Shown: positions 18,149 to 25,353 of the stretch, in pieces
Layout of the letters: every line of letters starts with the position of its first letter
Numbering within the stretch: the stretch's first letter is position 1
Assembly: GCA_014379345.1 (NCBI GenBank)
Contig: JACMLY010000063.1
Location: 1 to 46,236, forward strand
DNA: 46,236 bases
Direction of reading: 5' to 3'
From: Chitinophagaceae bacterium
GTDB taxonomy: Bacteria > Bacteroidota > Bacteroidia > Chitinophagales > Chitinophagaceae
Notes under the pieces: generated by a model
The model's input: only the letters and a program-made list of their open reading frames with translations
What the model was told of the DNA's origin: nothing
Databases searched by the model: none
Position numbers and translations under genes: made by a program

Positions 18149-18624
18149 TATTCAATGCCCTCCCTGATTTTAGATCCCGGAGCATTTAATTTTTTCGTCA
18201 GCTTGCTACGGTCAAAAACACTATGCTCAAAATTCTGGGCCATTTTGATAGCATCTGTCGGGCAGGCTACAACGCAGAGGTTGCACATGGTACAAAGTTC
18301 GAGGTGATAGATAAAGGTATCCAATGCTTTTTTCTTTTTCCCATCCGGACTGATATCAAATTTTGTAATGATCTTAATGGTTGCATTTGGACACGCCAGT
18401 TCACAGGCAGTACAACCTGTGCATGCATGTTCATTATTCTCGTCATGTGGCATCACCACTTCTCCCCGGAATCGTTCCGGCAGTTTCATTAGTTCAGGAT
18501 TATCAGGATAATTCTGAGTAATGATCTCTTTACGATGAGTAAAATAGTATCCTGTCATCCTCATCCCCTTTAGCAAAGAAGCCACTGCGCTAAAAATATC
18601 CGACAGGTATTTTTTTAGAAACAT
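18148..18624 (-). CDS. nuoI: NADH-quinone oxidoreductase subunit I (2x 4Fe-4S)
   Basis: Peripheral ferredoxin-like subunit, 158 residues. Two 4Fe-4S motifs, CTGCTACELACP and CTMCNLCVVACP, bind clusters N6a and N6b, which pass electrons to NuoB. The N-terminal amphipathic part (KYLSDIFSAVASLLKGMRMTG) anchors it at the membrane surface. Because nuoG is missing from the operon, NuoI is the most exposed electron entry point visible here and would be the docking site for an alternative donor such as ferredoxin. That last step is inference from known 11-subunit complexes. Confidence 0.94.
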   Translation of the reverse strand: MFLKKYLSDIFSAVASLLKGMRMTGYYFTHRKEIITQNYPDNPELMKLPERFRGEVVMPHDENNEHACTGCTACELACPNATIKIITKFDISPDGKKKKALDTFIYHLELCTMCNLCVVACPTDAIKMAQNFEHSVFDRSKLTKKLNAPGSKIREGIE

Positions 18625-18649
18625 AGTTTTCTTTCATTAACCGAATTGC

Positions 18650-18723
18650 TGACTAGCTGACCATCGTGCTCTAGCGACTGTATAAGTAAAAGCAGTATCA
18701 GAAAATTAACTATCGGCTAATCA
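18650..18723. repeat. Degenerate inverted repeat in the nuoH-nuoI spacer
   Basis: TGACTAGCTGA (18650-18660) is matched on the other strand by TGATTAGCCGA (18713-18723), 9 of 11 identical, and the second arm abuts the nuoH stop codon at 18725-18727. The spacer (18625-18724) holds no gene. It may be a decayed relative of the repeat-ended elements in the nuoA-D spacers; the evidence is weak. Confidence 0.35.
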
Positions 18724-18724
18724 A

Positions 18725-19801
18725 CTAAAAATGCCAGCCCATAATCGCCATCACAGTTATCAATAACAAATTAAACATACTAATCGGAAATAAATATTTC
18801 CATTCCAGATTTAATAACTGGTCGATCCTCAACCTTGGAAATGTCCATCGAAACCACATGATCAAAAATATCAGGAAGAAAGTCTTTCCCAGAAACCAAA
18901 TAGAGGAAGGAATATAATCCATGATATGGTTAAATCCCGTCCAGTTGCCAATATGAAGTGGCATCCAGCCACCAAAAAACAACGTAGCGCCAATAGCGCA
19001 TACTATAAATATATTGACATACTCAGCAAGGAAAAATAAAGCGAATTTCATTCCTGAATATTCAGTATGGAAACCAGCGGTGAGCTCTGATTCTGCTTCT
19101 GCCAGGTCAAAAGGCGCGCGGTTGGTCTCTGCTGTTACCGCAATAATAAAAATTACAAATGCAATGATCGCAGGAATATGACCCTTAAATATCCACCAAC
19201 CGTTTTGCTGGGAAGCGATGATATCTGAAATTTGCAGACTGCCTGTAAGTACGACCATAGAAATAATAGAAAGCCCTGCAGACAATTCATAACTCACGAT
19301 CTGTGCTCCACTACGCATGGCACCTAATAAAGAATATTTATTATTACTTGCCCAACCCGCCATGAGGATGCCAATGATGGAAACAGAAGATACCGCCGAG
19401 ATATACAATACACCAATATTAATATCCCAAAGCTGAAATCCTTTGGCAAATGCTATGGGCGCCAATACCAACATGGCTACAGTGAGAACAACAAATGGCG
19501 CCAGATTGAATAAAAATTTATCCGCTCCATCAGGCGTCAATCCTTCTTTCATTGTCAGTTTAATGGTATCTGCTACCGTTTGCAAACTGCCTCCGGGCCC
19601 AACCCTGTTAGGCCCGCGGCGGATCTGCATATAAGCTGATACCTTTCTTTCCATCAGCACCAGAACCAAACCCAACACAGCAAATAAAGTGATCGCACAT
19701 AACCCGACGATTAAAAATTCAAGCAACAATGCAAGCGTTGGATGGAATGTGCTATTCAACCAACGATCTATAGACTTTGTTATGCCTTCCAGACTAAACA
19801 T
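18725..19801 (-). CDS. nuoH: NADH-quinone oxidoreductase subunit H
   Basis: Membrane subunit H, 358 residues and eight helices. It contributes to the quinone chamber and the E-channel. Conserved loops are MQIRRGPNRVGPGGSLQTVAD, ETNRAPFDLAEAESELTAGF (cytoplasmic loop at the quinone entry) and YSGMKFALFFLAEY, and the C-terminal WFRWTFPRLRIDQLL is also standard. It follows nuoD by only 82 bases, where a canonical operon would carry nuoE, nuoF and nuoG. Confidence 0.95.
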   Translation of the reverse strand: MFSLEGITKSIDRWLNSTFHPTLALLLEFLIVGLCAITLFAVLGLVLVLMERKVSAYMQIRRGPNRVGPGGSLQTVADTIKLTMKEGLTPDGADKFLFNLAPFVVLTVAMLVLAPIAFAKGFQLWDINIGVLYISAVSSVSIIGILMAGWASNNKYSLLGAMRSGAQIVSYELSAGLSIISMVVLTGSLQISDIIASQQNGWWIFKGHIPAIIAFVIFIIAVTAETNRAPFDLAEAESELTAGFHTEYSGMKFALFFLAEYVNIFIVCAIGATLFFGGWMPLHIGNWTGFNHIMDYIPSSIWFLGKTFFLIFLIMWFRWTFPRLRIDQLLNLEWKYLFPISMFNLLLITVMAIMGWHF

Positions 19802-19883
19802 ACAAGCCCTCTCCTAAAGGAATAATTATTTTAACATGATTAATTAGATAACTTATAGCAAATATCACATCAATGTCCTGTTT

Positions 19884-20999
19884 TTATCGGTCAATATCGG
19901 GTATTACCAGATCCAGTGTTCCCATAATCGCTACAAGGTCTCCGATCTTGTGACCCTTTGCCATGTGATTGAGTGCTGATAAATTTGAAAATCCGGGTGA
20001 ACGGAATTTAATCCTGTAAGGAGTAGTTCCTCCTTCACTTATAATGTATACCCCGAATTCACCACGCGCCGTTTCAACACGCGAATAAAATTCGCCTTTT
20101 GGCAACTTCAAAACGGCTTTGGTCTTGGTCTGAAATTCACCATCCGGAATATTATCGATCAATTGCTCTATGATAGAAAGGGATTGGCGCATCTCCTGCA
20201 TACGGACCAGGTAACGTGAAAAACAATCACCCCCTGTTTCAATTATCTCGTCAAATTTCAGGTTACCGTATACCTCGTAGGGGTACAACTTGCGTATATC
20301 ACAGCTGACGCCACTTGCCCTGGCAGTTGGCCCGGTGCAACCGTAAGAAATGGCGTCTTCTTTAGAAAGATACCCGACGCGTTTCATTCTGCTTTGAAAA
20401 ATAATATTTCCTGTTACCAAATCATCATATTCATCAATCTTGGTTTTGAAAAACCGGATAAACTCTTTTACCCTGTTCTGAAAATTTGGATGGAGGTCGA
20501 ACATTACACCGCCCGGTACAATATAATTCATCGTGAGTCTTGCGCCGCAGGTTTCCTCCATGATATCGTTGATGGCTTCTCTTTCACGAAAAGCATGAAA
20601 GAAAGGCGTCAGGGCTCCTACATCCATTGCCATTGCACCCCACCAGAGTTGGTGAGAAGCCAGCCTTGTCAGTTCGTCCATCAATACACGGATCACTCTC
20701 GCCCTGGGGGTGATCTCGATCTGCAATCCCTTTTCAACACATAAAGCGCAACCATGATTGTTGATATGCGAAGAAAGATAATCCATACGGCTTGTTACGT
20801 ATATGAACTGCCGGTAAGACAGGCTTTCACACATTTTTTCAATGGAACGATGAATATACCCGAGATGCGGTTCCACATTTTTGATGGTTTCACCACTCAG
20901 GGTTATCAGCAGGTGCAGAACACCGTGTGTAGAAGGGTGCTGCGGCCCGACGTTGATCACCAAATCACCTTCTGTGGTTGTGGCTACTTCTTCAAACAT
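19884..20999 (-). CDS. nuoD: NADH-quinone oxidoreductase subunit D
   Basis: 49-kDa type subunit of the quinone module, 371 residues from the chosen start. GPQHPSTHGVLHLLITLSGE contains the His near the quinone head group, and RMDYLSSHINNHGCALCVEK contains the conserved Tyr; it ends GTLDLVIPDIDR as usual. An in-frame ATG lies 45 bases upstream at 21044, but those codons fall inside the heptad repeat of the adjacent element and would encode an alien NTNHSQLTTH-like stretch. The ATG at 20997-20999 (FEEVATTTEGD onwards) is therefore preferred. The element's terminal repeat begins immediately next to this start codon, leaving nuoD without any native leader. Confidence 0.94.
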   Translation of the reverse strand: MFEEVATTTEGDLVINVGPQHPSTHGVLHLLITLSGETIKNVEPHLGYIHRSIEKMCESLSYRQFIYVTSRMDYLSSHINNHGCALCVEKGLQIEITPRARVIRVLMDELTRLASHQLWWGAMAMDVGALTPFFHAFREREAINDIMEETCGARLTMNYIVPGGVMFDLHPNFQNRVKEFIRFFKTKIDEYDDLVTGNIIFQSRMKRVGYLSKEDAISYGCTGPTARASGVSCDIRKLYPYEVYGNLKFDEIIETGGDCFSRYLVRMQEMRQSLSIIEQLIDNIPDGEFQTKTKAVLKLPKGEFYSRVETARGEFGVYIISEGGTTPYRIKFRSPGFSNLSALNHMAKGHKIGDLVAIMGTLDLVIPDIDR

Positions 21000-21034
21000 G
21001 TGAGTGGTGAGTTGTGAGTGGTTAGTGTTGAGTA
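21000..21034. repeat. Heptanucleotide tandem repeat (GTGAGTK)5
   Basis: Five imperfect copies of a 7-base unit run without interruption. They include the last codons and stop codon of the four-helix-bundle gene and end exactly at the nuoD start codon. Confidence 0.8.
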
Positions 21035-21387
21035 TTTTTAGCAATCATTCCACTTAACAATTTGAAGGTATTAATTATAGATTCGCCAACGGGTTTTAAT
21101 CGATCCATTGTTGAATATGCTAATTTGTAAGCAATATCTATTGCACTATCGATTTCAATCACAGAACCCCGTGCTATTTCAAAATACCTGTTTCTCTCGG
21201 TTGTTGATTTTCTGGAACATCCTTCTGCAATATTAAGATGTACAGATAGAGCGGCTTTTCTAATTTGTTGTACCATAGCAAATTTTTCATCAGTAGGAAA
21301 TAGCTTGGTAATCTTATAACATTCCAAAGCTAATGTTTGTGAAAACAGGTATACATCCAATTTTGTGTGGGCTGGTTGTAAAAACAT
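21022..21387 (-). CDS. Four-helix-bundle protein (23S rRNA intervening-sequence protein family)
   Basis: A 121-residue, mostly helical protein of the S23/IVP family, related in fold to the Avd accessory proteins of diversity-generating retroelements. Family signatures are KLDVYLFSQTLALECYKITKLFP (helix 1), QQIRKAALSVHLNIAEGCSRKS (helix 2 with the conserved NIAEG), RNRYFEIARGSVIEIDSAIDIA (helix 3) and a fourth helix from about residue 95. It sits between nuoC and nuoD on the same strand and is not a complex I component in any described system. Its final residues NTQH and stop codon are encoded by the flanking heptad repeat. The molecular function of these proteins is not settled; nucleic-acid binding is suggested by their basic surface and association with rRNA insertions. 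It is probably read through from the nuo promoter. Confidence 0.88.
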   Translation of the reverse strand: MFLQPAHTKLDVYLFSQTLALECYKITKLFPTDEKFAMVQQIRKAALSVHLNIAEGCSRKSTTERNRYFEIARGSVIEIDSAIDIAYKLAYSTMDRLKPVGESIINTFKLLSGMIAKNTQH

Positions 21388-21504
21388 AGGATAAGAGTTT
21401 TGAATTAAAATAAATATTTTTCCATATTCATCACTATATAGTTCATCTCCATTAGGACACTGAATACAATTAAGTGATTTTATCCCTTATATTGAACTCA
21501 CCAC

Positions 21505-21954
21505 TCACAGTTTAATCATATTCACCGGATCCTCGTAATCTTTTCTGAGGGGCCAGCCTTTCCATTCTTCGGTCATAAACAATCTTCGCAGGTCGGGGTG
21601 ATGCGTGAATTTGATACCAAAAAGATCATAGGCTTCACGCTCATGAAATTCAGCAGTGCGCCAGATATCGGAAACTGTTTCTATTTCAGGATTATTCCGG
21701 TCCAGTTTTGACTTTACAACGATGGTATGCCTCTGAGTGGTTGATGTAAGATGGTATACAATGCTCAAATGCGTTTTCCAATCCACACCGGTTACACAAA
21801 ACAAAAAATCGAAATCCAGGTCAGGCGTGAACCGGAGCTGTCGGGCAAACCCCTTCCATGCTGCCGGATCTGCCACCACCGTGAGCCATTCGGTCCCCTC
21901 TTCATAGATCACCGAAGGAAGGAGTTCGGATAATTTAGATTTCAACTCTTGCAT
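21505..21954 (-). CDS. nuoC: NADH-quinone oxidoreductase subunit C
   Basis: 30-kDa type subunit of the connecting module, 149 residues and separate from nuoD (no CD fusion). The conserved C-terminal half is present: EIETVSDIWRTAEFHEREAYDLFGIKFTHHPDLRRLFM followed by WKGWPLRKDYEDPVNMIKL. The stop codon TGA lies within the terminal repeat of the downstream inserted element; the preceding residues look native. The start ATG lies three bases from the heptad repeat of the nuoB-nuoC spacer. Its length is slightly short compared with proteobacterial NuoC but normal for this phylum. Confidence 0.93.
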   Translation of the reverse strand: MQELKSKLSELLPSVIYEEGTEWLTVVADPAAWKGFARQLRFTPDLDFDFLFCVTGVDWKTHLSIVYHLTSTTQRHTIVVKSKLDRNNPEIETVSDIWRTAEFHEREAYDLFGIKFTHHPDLRRLFMTEEWKGWPLRKDYEDPVNMIKL

Positions 21955-21957
21955 TAG

Positions 21958-22099
21958 GGTTTAAAGTTTAAGGTTTAAGGTTATTTAGGCAATGTGACTT
22001 AAAAACAGACAAAGTTTTTGATTAAAGCTCCCACCACTAGTTCTATCGCAATCAAATTGAAACTTTAAACTTTAAACCTTAAACCTTAAACTTTAAACC
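21958..22099. repeat. Heptad inverted-repeat element in the nuoB-nuoC spacer
   Basis: The spacer is bounded by a perfect 25-bp inverted repeat: arm 21958-21982 (heptads of AAGTTTA/AGGTTTA) and arm 22075-22099 (AACCTTA/AACTTTA). The right side extends inwards by two further heptads to 22061. The nuoB stop codon TAA (22093-22095) is part of the right arm, and the left arm ends three bases before the nuoC start. Between the arms are about 80 bases with no gene. The architecture mirrors the nuoC-nuoD element (heptads at both ends, outer repeat overlapping the upstream stop codon) but is empty. Confidence 0.75.
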
Positions 22100-22635
22100 T
22101 GAGATTTAATCTGTTCCCTCGTTGCACCACTTCTGATCTTTTCCTGCAGGCTGATCAATGCATGCAGCAATGCTTCAGGACGGGGCGGGCAGCCGGCAAT
22201 ATAAACATCTACCGGGATCACATGATCCGCGCCCTTTACAACCGAATAAGTATTATAGAAAAAAGGCCCGCCACTGGTTGCGCATGCACCCATAGCGATC
22301 ACATACTTGGGATCGGCCATCTGATCGTATAATCTTTTCAGCACGGGCGCCATTTTATTGACGATGGTGCCTGCTATAATAATAACATCTGCCTGGCGGG
22401 GCGTAGCCCTTACCACCTCAAATCCGAAACGCGACCAGTCATATTTAGCAGAAGCAGTTGACATCATTTCGATGGCACAACAACTGGTACCAAATACAAG
22501 GGGCCAAAGTGAATTGGAGCGGGCCCAATTGATCACATCATCCAGTTTACTCAATACAATCCCACCTCCTGCAGTGGGATGCACCTCTCCCGGAAAGGGA
22601 GTTGCCTGTTCTGTGGTTTGATTTTCTTCCTTCAT
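22093..22635 (-). CDS. nuoB: NADH-quinone oxidoreductase subunit B
   Basis: PSST-type subunit carrying cluster N2, 180 residues. The ligands are visible: the Cys pair in [11 protein letters not shown], Cys in [12 protein letters not shown] and Cys in [16 protein letters not shown]. It passes electrons to quinone at the interface with NuoD. The N-terminal 20 residues ([17 protein letters not shown]) are variable. The last residues, KSQV plus stop, abut the heptad repeat, whose sequence supplies the TAA codon. Confidence 0.95.
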   Translation of the reverse strand: MKEENQTTEQATPFPGEVHPTAGGGIVLSKLDDVINWARSNSLWPLVFGTSCCAIEMMSTASAKYDWSRFGFEVVRATPRQADVIIIAGTIVNKMAPVLKRLYDQMADPKYVIAMGACATSGGPFFYNTYSVVKGADHVIPVDVYIAGCPPRPEALLHALISLQEKIRSGATREQIKSQV

Positions 22636-22693
22636 AATTTACTTCCTCCCCATCCCTCTCCAAAGTAGATCGGCCTAATATAATTTTGACTCC

Positions 22694-22735
22694 TAACTTC
22701 GTACTTTTAACTTCGTACTTCTAACTTCGAACTCA
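22694..22735. repeat. Six heptanucleotide direct repeats in the nuoA-nuoB spacer
   Basis: TAACTTC, GTACTTT, TAACTTC, GTACTTC, TAACTTC and GAACTCA follow each other without gaps (NNACTTN pattern, effectively a 14-base unit repeated three times). The array begins six bases beyond the nuoA stop codon in transcription order. No inverted partner is found in the remaining spacer (22636-22693), so it could be a solo end of an element like those in the next two spacers. Confidence 0.7.
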
Positions 22736-22741
22736 ATTCTC

Positions 22742-23092
22742 CTACACCCATTTCAATGCGCCTTTTTTATGGGCGTATAAAAATCCCATGAAAAGAATAA
22801 AAAGGAAAACAATGATCTCTACCAATGCCACCATTCCCAAATCTTTAACAACGACAGCCCAGGGGTATAAAAAAATGAGCTCTACATCAAAGATCAGGAA
22901 CACAAGTGCAAACAGATAATAACCAACATTGAACTGCTTCCATGGAGTTCCATCTGAGGGGATTCCACATTCGTAAGGCTGTCCTTTTTGCGGGTTCTTT
23001 GTTCCTTTTACAAAAATCCTGGCAACAGCAATCCCCCCGGCGGAAAAAGCAATTCCGGCAATCAGCAAAACGATGAGGGACGAGCTACCCAT
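22742..23092 (-). CDS. nuoA: NADH-quinone oxidoreductase subunit A
   Basis: First gene of the nuo operon: 116 residues with three transmembrane helices and the conserved cytoplasmic loop KNPQKGQPYECGIPSDGTPW, containing the Cys of the quinone-access loop. The second helix has FLIFDVELIFLYPWAVV, another family mark with acidic residues. The promoter of the operon should lie in the 344-base region shared with the divergent ABM-domain gene; no convincing TAnnTTTG element was found there on this strand. Confidence 0.95.
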   Translation of the reverse strand: MGSSSLIVLLIAGIAFSAGGIAVARIFVKGTKNPQKGQPYECGIPSDGTPWKQFNVGYYLFALVFLIFDVELIFLYPWAVVVKDLGMVALVEIIVFLFILFMGFLYAHKKGALKWV

Positions 23093-23436
23093 AAAATTTA
23101 TTCAATTTTTCCCTTACAATTTACCAAGTAAAAACTAAAAAAAGCGGGCATTTTGAGAGAAATTGCAAATGAGCTCATTTATGCAAAAAAATCCTGCATG
23201 TGTGGAATTGCTAACTGAAATTGAGTATCTTCAGAAGCTAATTTCGTGGCATTCCGTATATCTACCTGATTTAACTTAGATCTTCTGTAATCCTATAAAA
23301 TAAATCCTACTCCAAATTCCAGGCATTCCTATACCAGGCCATTATTCAAGAAATGGATTACCCTTTTTATCCCTGTGTGTGGACATTTCTTTTACGCTAA
23401 CTAAGCATTTCTTTTCATTTTAAAAATGAAGTAAAT
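23093..23436. other. Divergent intergenic region upstream of nuoA and the ABM gene
   Basis: Non-coding stretch of 344 bases between two divergent genes, expected to hold both promoters. It includes the self-complementary word AAATGAGCTCATTT (23168-23181), a perfect 14-base palindrome that could be an operator. No other structure is recognised. Confidence 0.4.
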
Positions 23437-23808
23437 ATGGCGACCGTAAAATTTACCATTGAACTGACTGTTGAGCATAGCCAGATTGATACCTTTAAAA
23501 AGCTGGCAAGAGAAATGAATGCACTTGTCCGGTGCAACGAACCGGAAACACTACAATGCCAATGGTTTTTTCATGATGGAGATGACAAATGGTATCTCAC
23601 GGAGATGTTTGCGAATTCGGATGCATTTCTGAAGCACCTGGAAGATACCGGTCCTAAACTGGAAGAAATCCTTGAAATAGCAGAGCTCAGCCGCTTCGAG
23701 GTTTTTGGTGAATTATGCCATTCCGCCAAAGCGGTAATAGCAAGTTTTGGCGTGAAATATTTTACTTTTTGGGATGGTGTGAGCAGGGAAACTGTGGTGA
23801 GCGCGTAA
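23437..23808 (+). CDS. ABM-domain (putative quinol monooxygenase) protein
   Basis: A 123-residue protein with a ferredoxin-like alpha/beta fold of the antibiotic biosynthesis monooxygenase (ABM) type: KFTIELTVEHSQIDTFKKLAREM, then QCQWFFHDGDDKWYLTEMFANSDAFLKHLED. No cofactor motif is expected in this family; members act on quinols or small aromatic compounds, or are haem-related. The C-terminal part (FGVKYFTFWDGVSRETVVSA) is longer than the core domain and resembles the tail often seen in Bacteroidota members. It is divergent from the nuo operon, which may be coincidental. Confidence 0.7.
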   Translation: MATVKFTIELTVEHSQIDTFKKLAREMNALVRCNEPETLQCQWFFHDGDDKWYLTEMFANSDAFLKHLEDTGPKLEEILEIAELSRFEVFGELCHSAKAVIASFGVKYFTFWDGVSRETVVSA

Positions 23809-23952
23809 AAAGTGGTAGGGTTTATAGATCGTTTTAGTACGAGAGGCTATTGAGTTTCCTAATCAAAATTTTTTAGACCGATTATTTCCTCAAAGATTTG
23901 TCCGGTCGTGCCGGTACCCGCCTTGAAATGATGGAGTTTATGTAGACTTTAA

Positions 23953-23974
23953 ATTGTGCGGGCTTTCGCACGAT
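23953..23974 (+). terminator. Hairpin downstream of the ABM gene
   Basis: ATTGTGCG (23953-23960) pairs with CGCACGAT (23967-23974), one G-T wobble, 6-base loop, followed by a pyrimidine-rich stretch. It lies about 145 bases beyond the stop, so assignment as this gene's terminator is tentative. Confidence 0.35.
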
Positions 23975-24062
23975 TTCGTCCTTTTCAATCTGATTTTATT
24001 TGTCCCGATAAAAGACCTTCACCGGTCCTTCTCACTCCATTCTTTAAACCAAAATAAACTCA

Positions 24063-24602
24063 ATGAAAAAGATCTTTTTACTGATCACAGTTGCCGCAGT
24101 ACTCAATGCCTGCAACAATGAGATAAAATCAGGCTCCGCCGACAGCGATTCTACGTCCGCCAAATCACCTGTAACTTTGCCCTACACCGCGTCCTACTCC
24201 TCTTCTTTTGAAATGGGCAATCCCGAATTCAGTGCCACCATATTAAAGGGGAGTTGGAAAGATTGGGAGAATAATAATATTGATAATATGAAAAGCTGGG
24301 TAGCTGACACTGTTGTGGCTTTTCATAGTGACAACTCAATGGTGAGGGGAGTTGACAGCCTTATAGCCACGTGGAAAAGGAACCGGGCACAATACAAGGC
24401 AGTTATAGACACCATTAATGCGGTGATACCGGTATTCAGCACCGATAAAAAAGAAAACTGGGTACTGGTATGGGCTACCGAGATCAATACTAAAATGGAT
24501 GACAGCAAGGATACAGTGGCACTTATGGAAACCTGGAGGATAAATAAGGATGGCAAGGCCGATCTTTTGTTTCAGTTCGAGCGACAAAAAAGAAAAGAAT
24601 AG
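24063..24602 (+). CDS. NTF2/SnoaL-like lipoprotein
   Basis: A 179-residue lipoprotein. The signal MKKIFLLITVAAVLNAC ends in a lipobox-like LNAC with Cys at residue 17, followed by an Asn- and Ser-rich linker (NNEIKSGSADSDSTSAKS). The remainder looks like an NTF2/SnoaL-type cone fold: SWKDWENNNIDNMKSWVADTV, VRGVDSLIATWKRNRAQY, WVLVWATEINTKMDD and ALMETWRINKDGKADLLFQFE. Such domains bind small molecules or act as accessory proteins; no catalytic residues are evident. It stands alone, with 254 bases upstream and 142 to the next start. Confidence 0.72.
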   Translation: MKKIFLLITVAAVLNACNNEIKSGSADSDSTSAKSPVTLPYTASYSSSFEMGNPEFSATILKGSWKDWENNNIDNMKSWVADTVVAFHSDNSMVRGVDSLIATWKRNRAQYKAVIDTINAVIPVFSTDKKENWVLVWATEINTKMDDSKDTVALMETWRINKDGKADLLFQFERQKRKE

Positions 24603-24636
24603 TTGCCTAATTTATGATAACCGTGTCGTAAGGGCG

Positions 24637-24659
24637 GGGTTTTTTAGGGGTGAAAACCC
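24637..24659 (+). terminator. Hairpin downstream of the lipoprotein gene
   Basis: GGGTTTT (24637-24643) is complementary to AAAACCC (24653-24659) around a 9-base loop, 35 bases after the stop codon. It lacks a clear T-run afterwards; it could serve as a weak terminator. Confidence 0.35.
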
Positions 24660-24783
24660 GTGGTATGATTTTAAACATTACCTCCACATAAACGGCCAGC
24701 AATAAAACCGGGCTACATTAAGGGATATTGCAGCAACTGCCAAAATGGATTCATGGCAGGAATTTTGTGTTCACAGGAAAACC

Positions 24784-25353
24784 ATGATCATGCGAAAACT
24801 TATTTTCCAGGAATTTTTATCGCTTGACGGCTATGCCGCGGATAAAGATCATAGCACAAAGTTTTTTGAGAGCCCGGAATTTTCGGAAAATTCGGATGAA
24901 GATCTGCTTGCAGAAATGGATAGATTTGACACTATCTTATTGGGCGCAAATACCTACAAGATGTTCGTGGATTTCTGGCCGGAAGCTGATTCCGGAGATC
25001 AGATTGTTGCAGATAAGTTAAACAGCATTCCAAAGATCGTTTTTTCTAACTCTTTAAAAGAAGCGCCCTGGGGCAAATGGTCCCCGGCAACTGTAGTGGG
25101 CGGGGATGCCGTCACCATAATTAAAAAATTGAAAAAAGAAGAAGGCAGGGATTTAGTTCTCTGGGGAAGCATCTCACTCGCGCAAGACCTAATGAAAGCA
25201 AACCTCATCGATGAATACCAATTGCGGATCGTACCGGTAATACTGGGCGGTGGAACATTGCTTTTTGGTGAAAGAGATCAAATGGATCTCAGGATGACGA
25301 AAAGCAAATCTTATCCTTCGGGTTTGCTGCTCGTGCATTATCACGCCAAATAA
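24784..25353 (+). CDS. RibD C-terminal/dihydrofolate reductase-like protein
   Basis: A 189-residue single-domain protein of the RibD_C/DHFR-like superfamily, predicted to bind NADPH. Typical segments are MRKLIFQEFLSLDGYAADKD (N-terminal strand with LDG), FDTILLGANTYKMFVDFWP, IPKIVFSNSLKEAPW, DLVLWGSISLAQDLMKANLIDEYQL and VPVILGGGTLLFG. Stand-alone members are common in Bacteroidota, usually of unknown substrate. A more upstream in-frame ATG at 24745 would add residues without family character, so 24784 (or 24790) is preferred. Confidence 0.82.
   Translation: MIMRKLIFQEFLSLDGYAADKDHSTKFFESPEFSENSDEDLLAEMDRFDTILLGANTYKMFVDFWPEADSGDQIVADKLNSIPKIVFSNSLKEAPWGKWSPATVVGGDAVTIIKKLKKEEGRDLVLWGSISLAQDLMKANLIDEYQLRIVPVILGGGTLLFGERDQMDLRMTKSKSYPSGLLLVHYHAK

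Larger units (their letters stand above)
21000..21508. mobile_element. Putative four-helix-bundle (IVP-type) insertion element with 13-bp terminal inverted repeats
   Basis: The entire nuoC-nuoD spacer is framed by GTGAGTGGTGAGT (21000-21012) and its exact reverse complement ACTCACCACTCAC (21496-21508). The lower-coordinate end continues as five imperfect heptads (GTGAGTG, GTGAGTT, GTGAGTG, GTTAGTG, TTGAGTA; 21000-21034); the other end has two. Inside is one gene, for a 23S rRNA intervening-sequence type four-helix-bundle protein. The outer repeat contains the nuoC stop codon at one end and touches the nuoD start codon at the other. No transposase or target-site duplication is visible. The mobile nature is an inference from the clean boundaries, the terminal repeats and the intact flanking genes. 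Confidence 0.6.

Noticed and set aside
19802..19883. Remnants of nuoE, nuoF or nuoG between nuoD and nuoH
   Set aside because: Only 82 AT-rich bases with no Cys-rich or nucleotide-binding coding remnant in any frame.
21000..21044. N-terminal extension of NuoD to an upstream ATG
   Set aside because: The added residues are encoded by the heptad repeat of the inserted element and have no resemblance to NuoD N-termini.
21022..21387. Diversity-generating retroelement (because the four-helix-bundle protein resembles Avd)
   Set aside because: No reverse transcriptase, template repeat or variable repeat was found in the window; the protein fits the plain 23S intervening-sequence family better.
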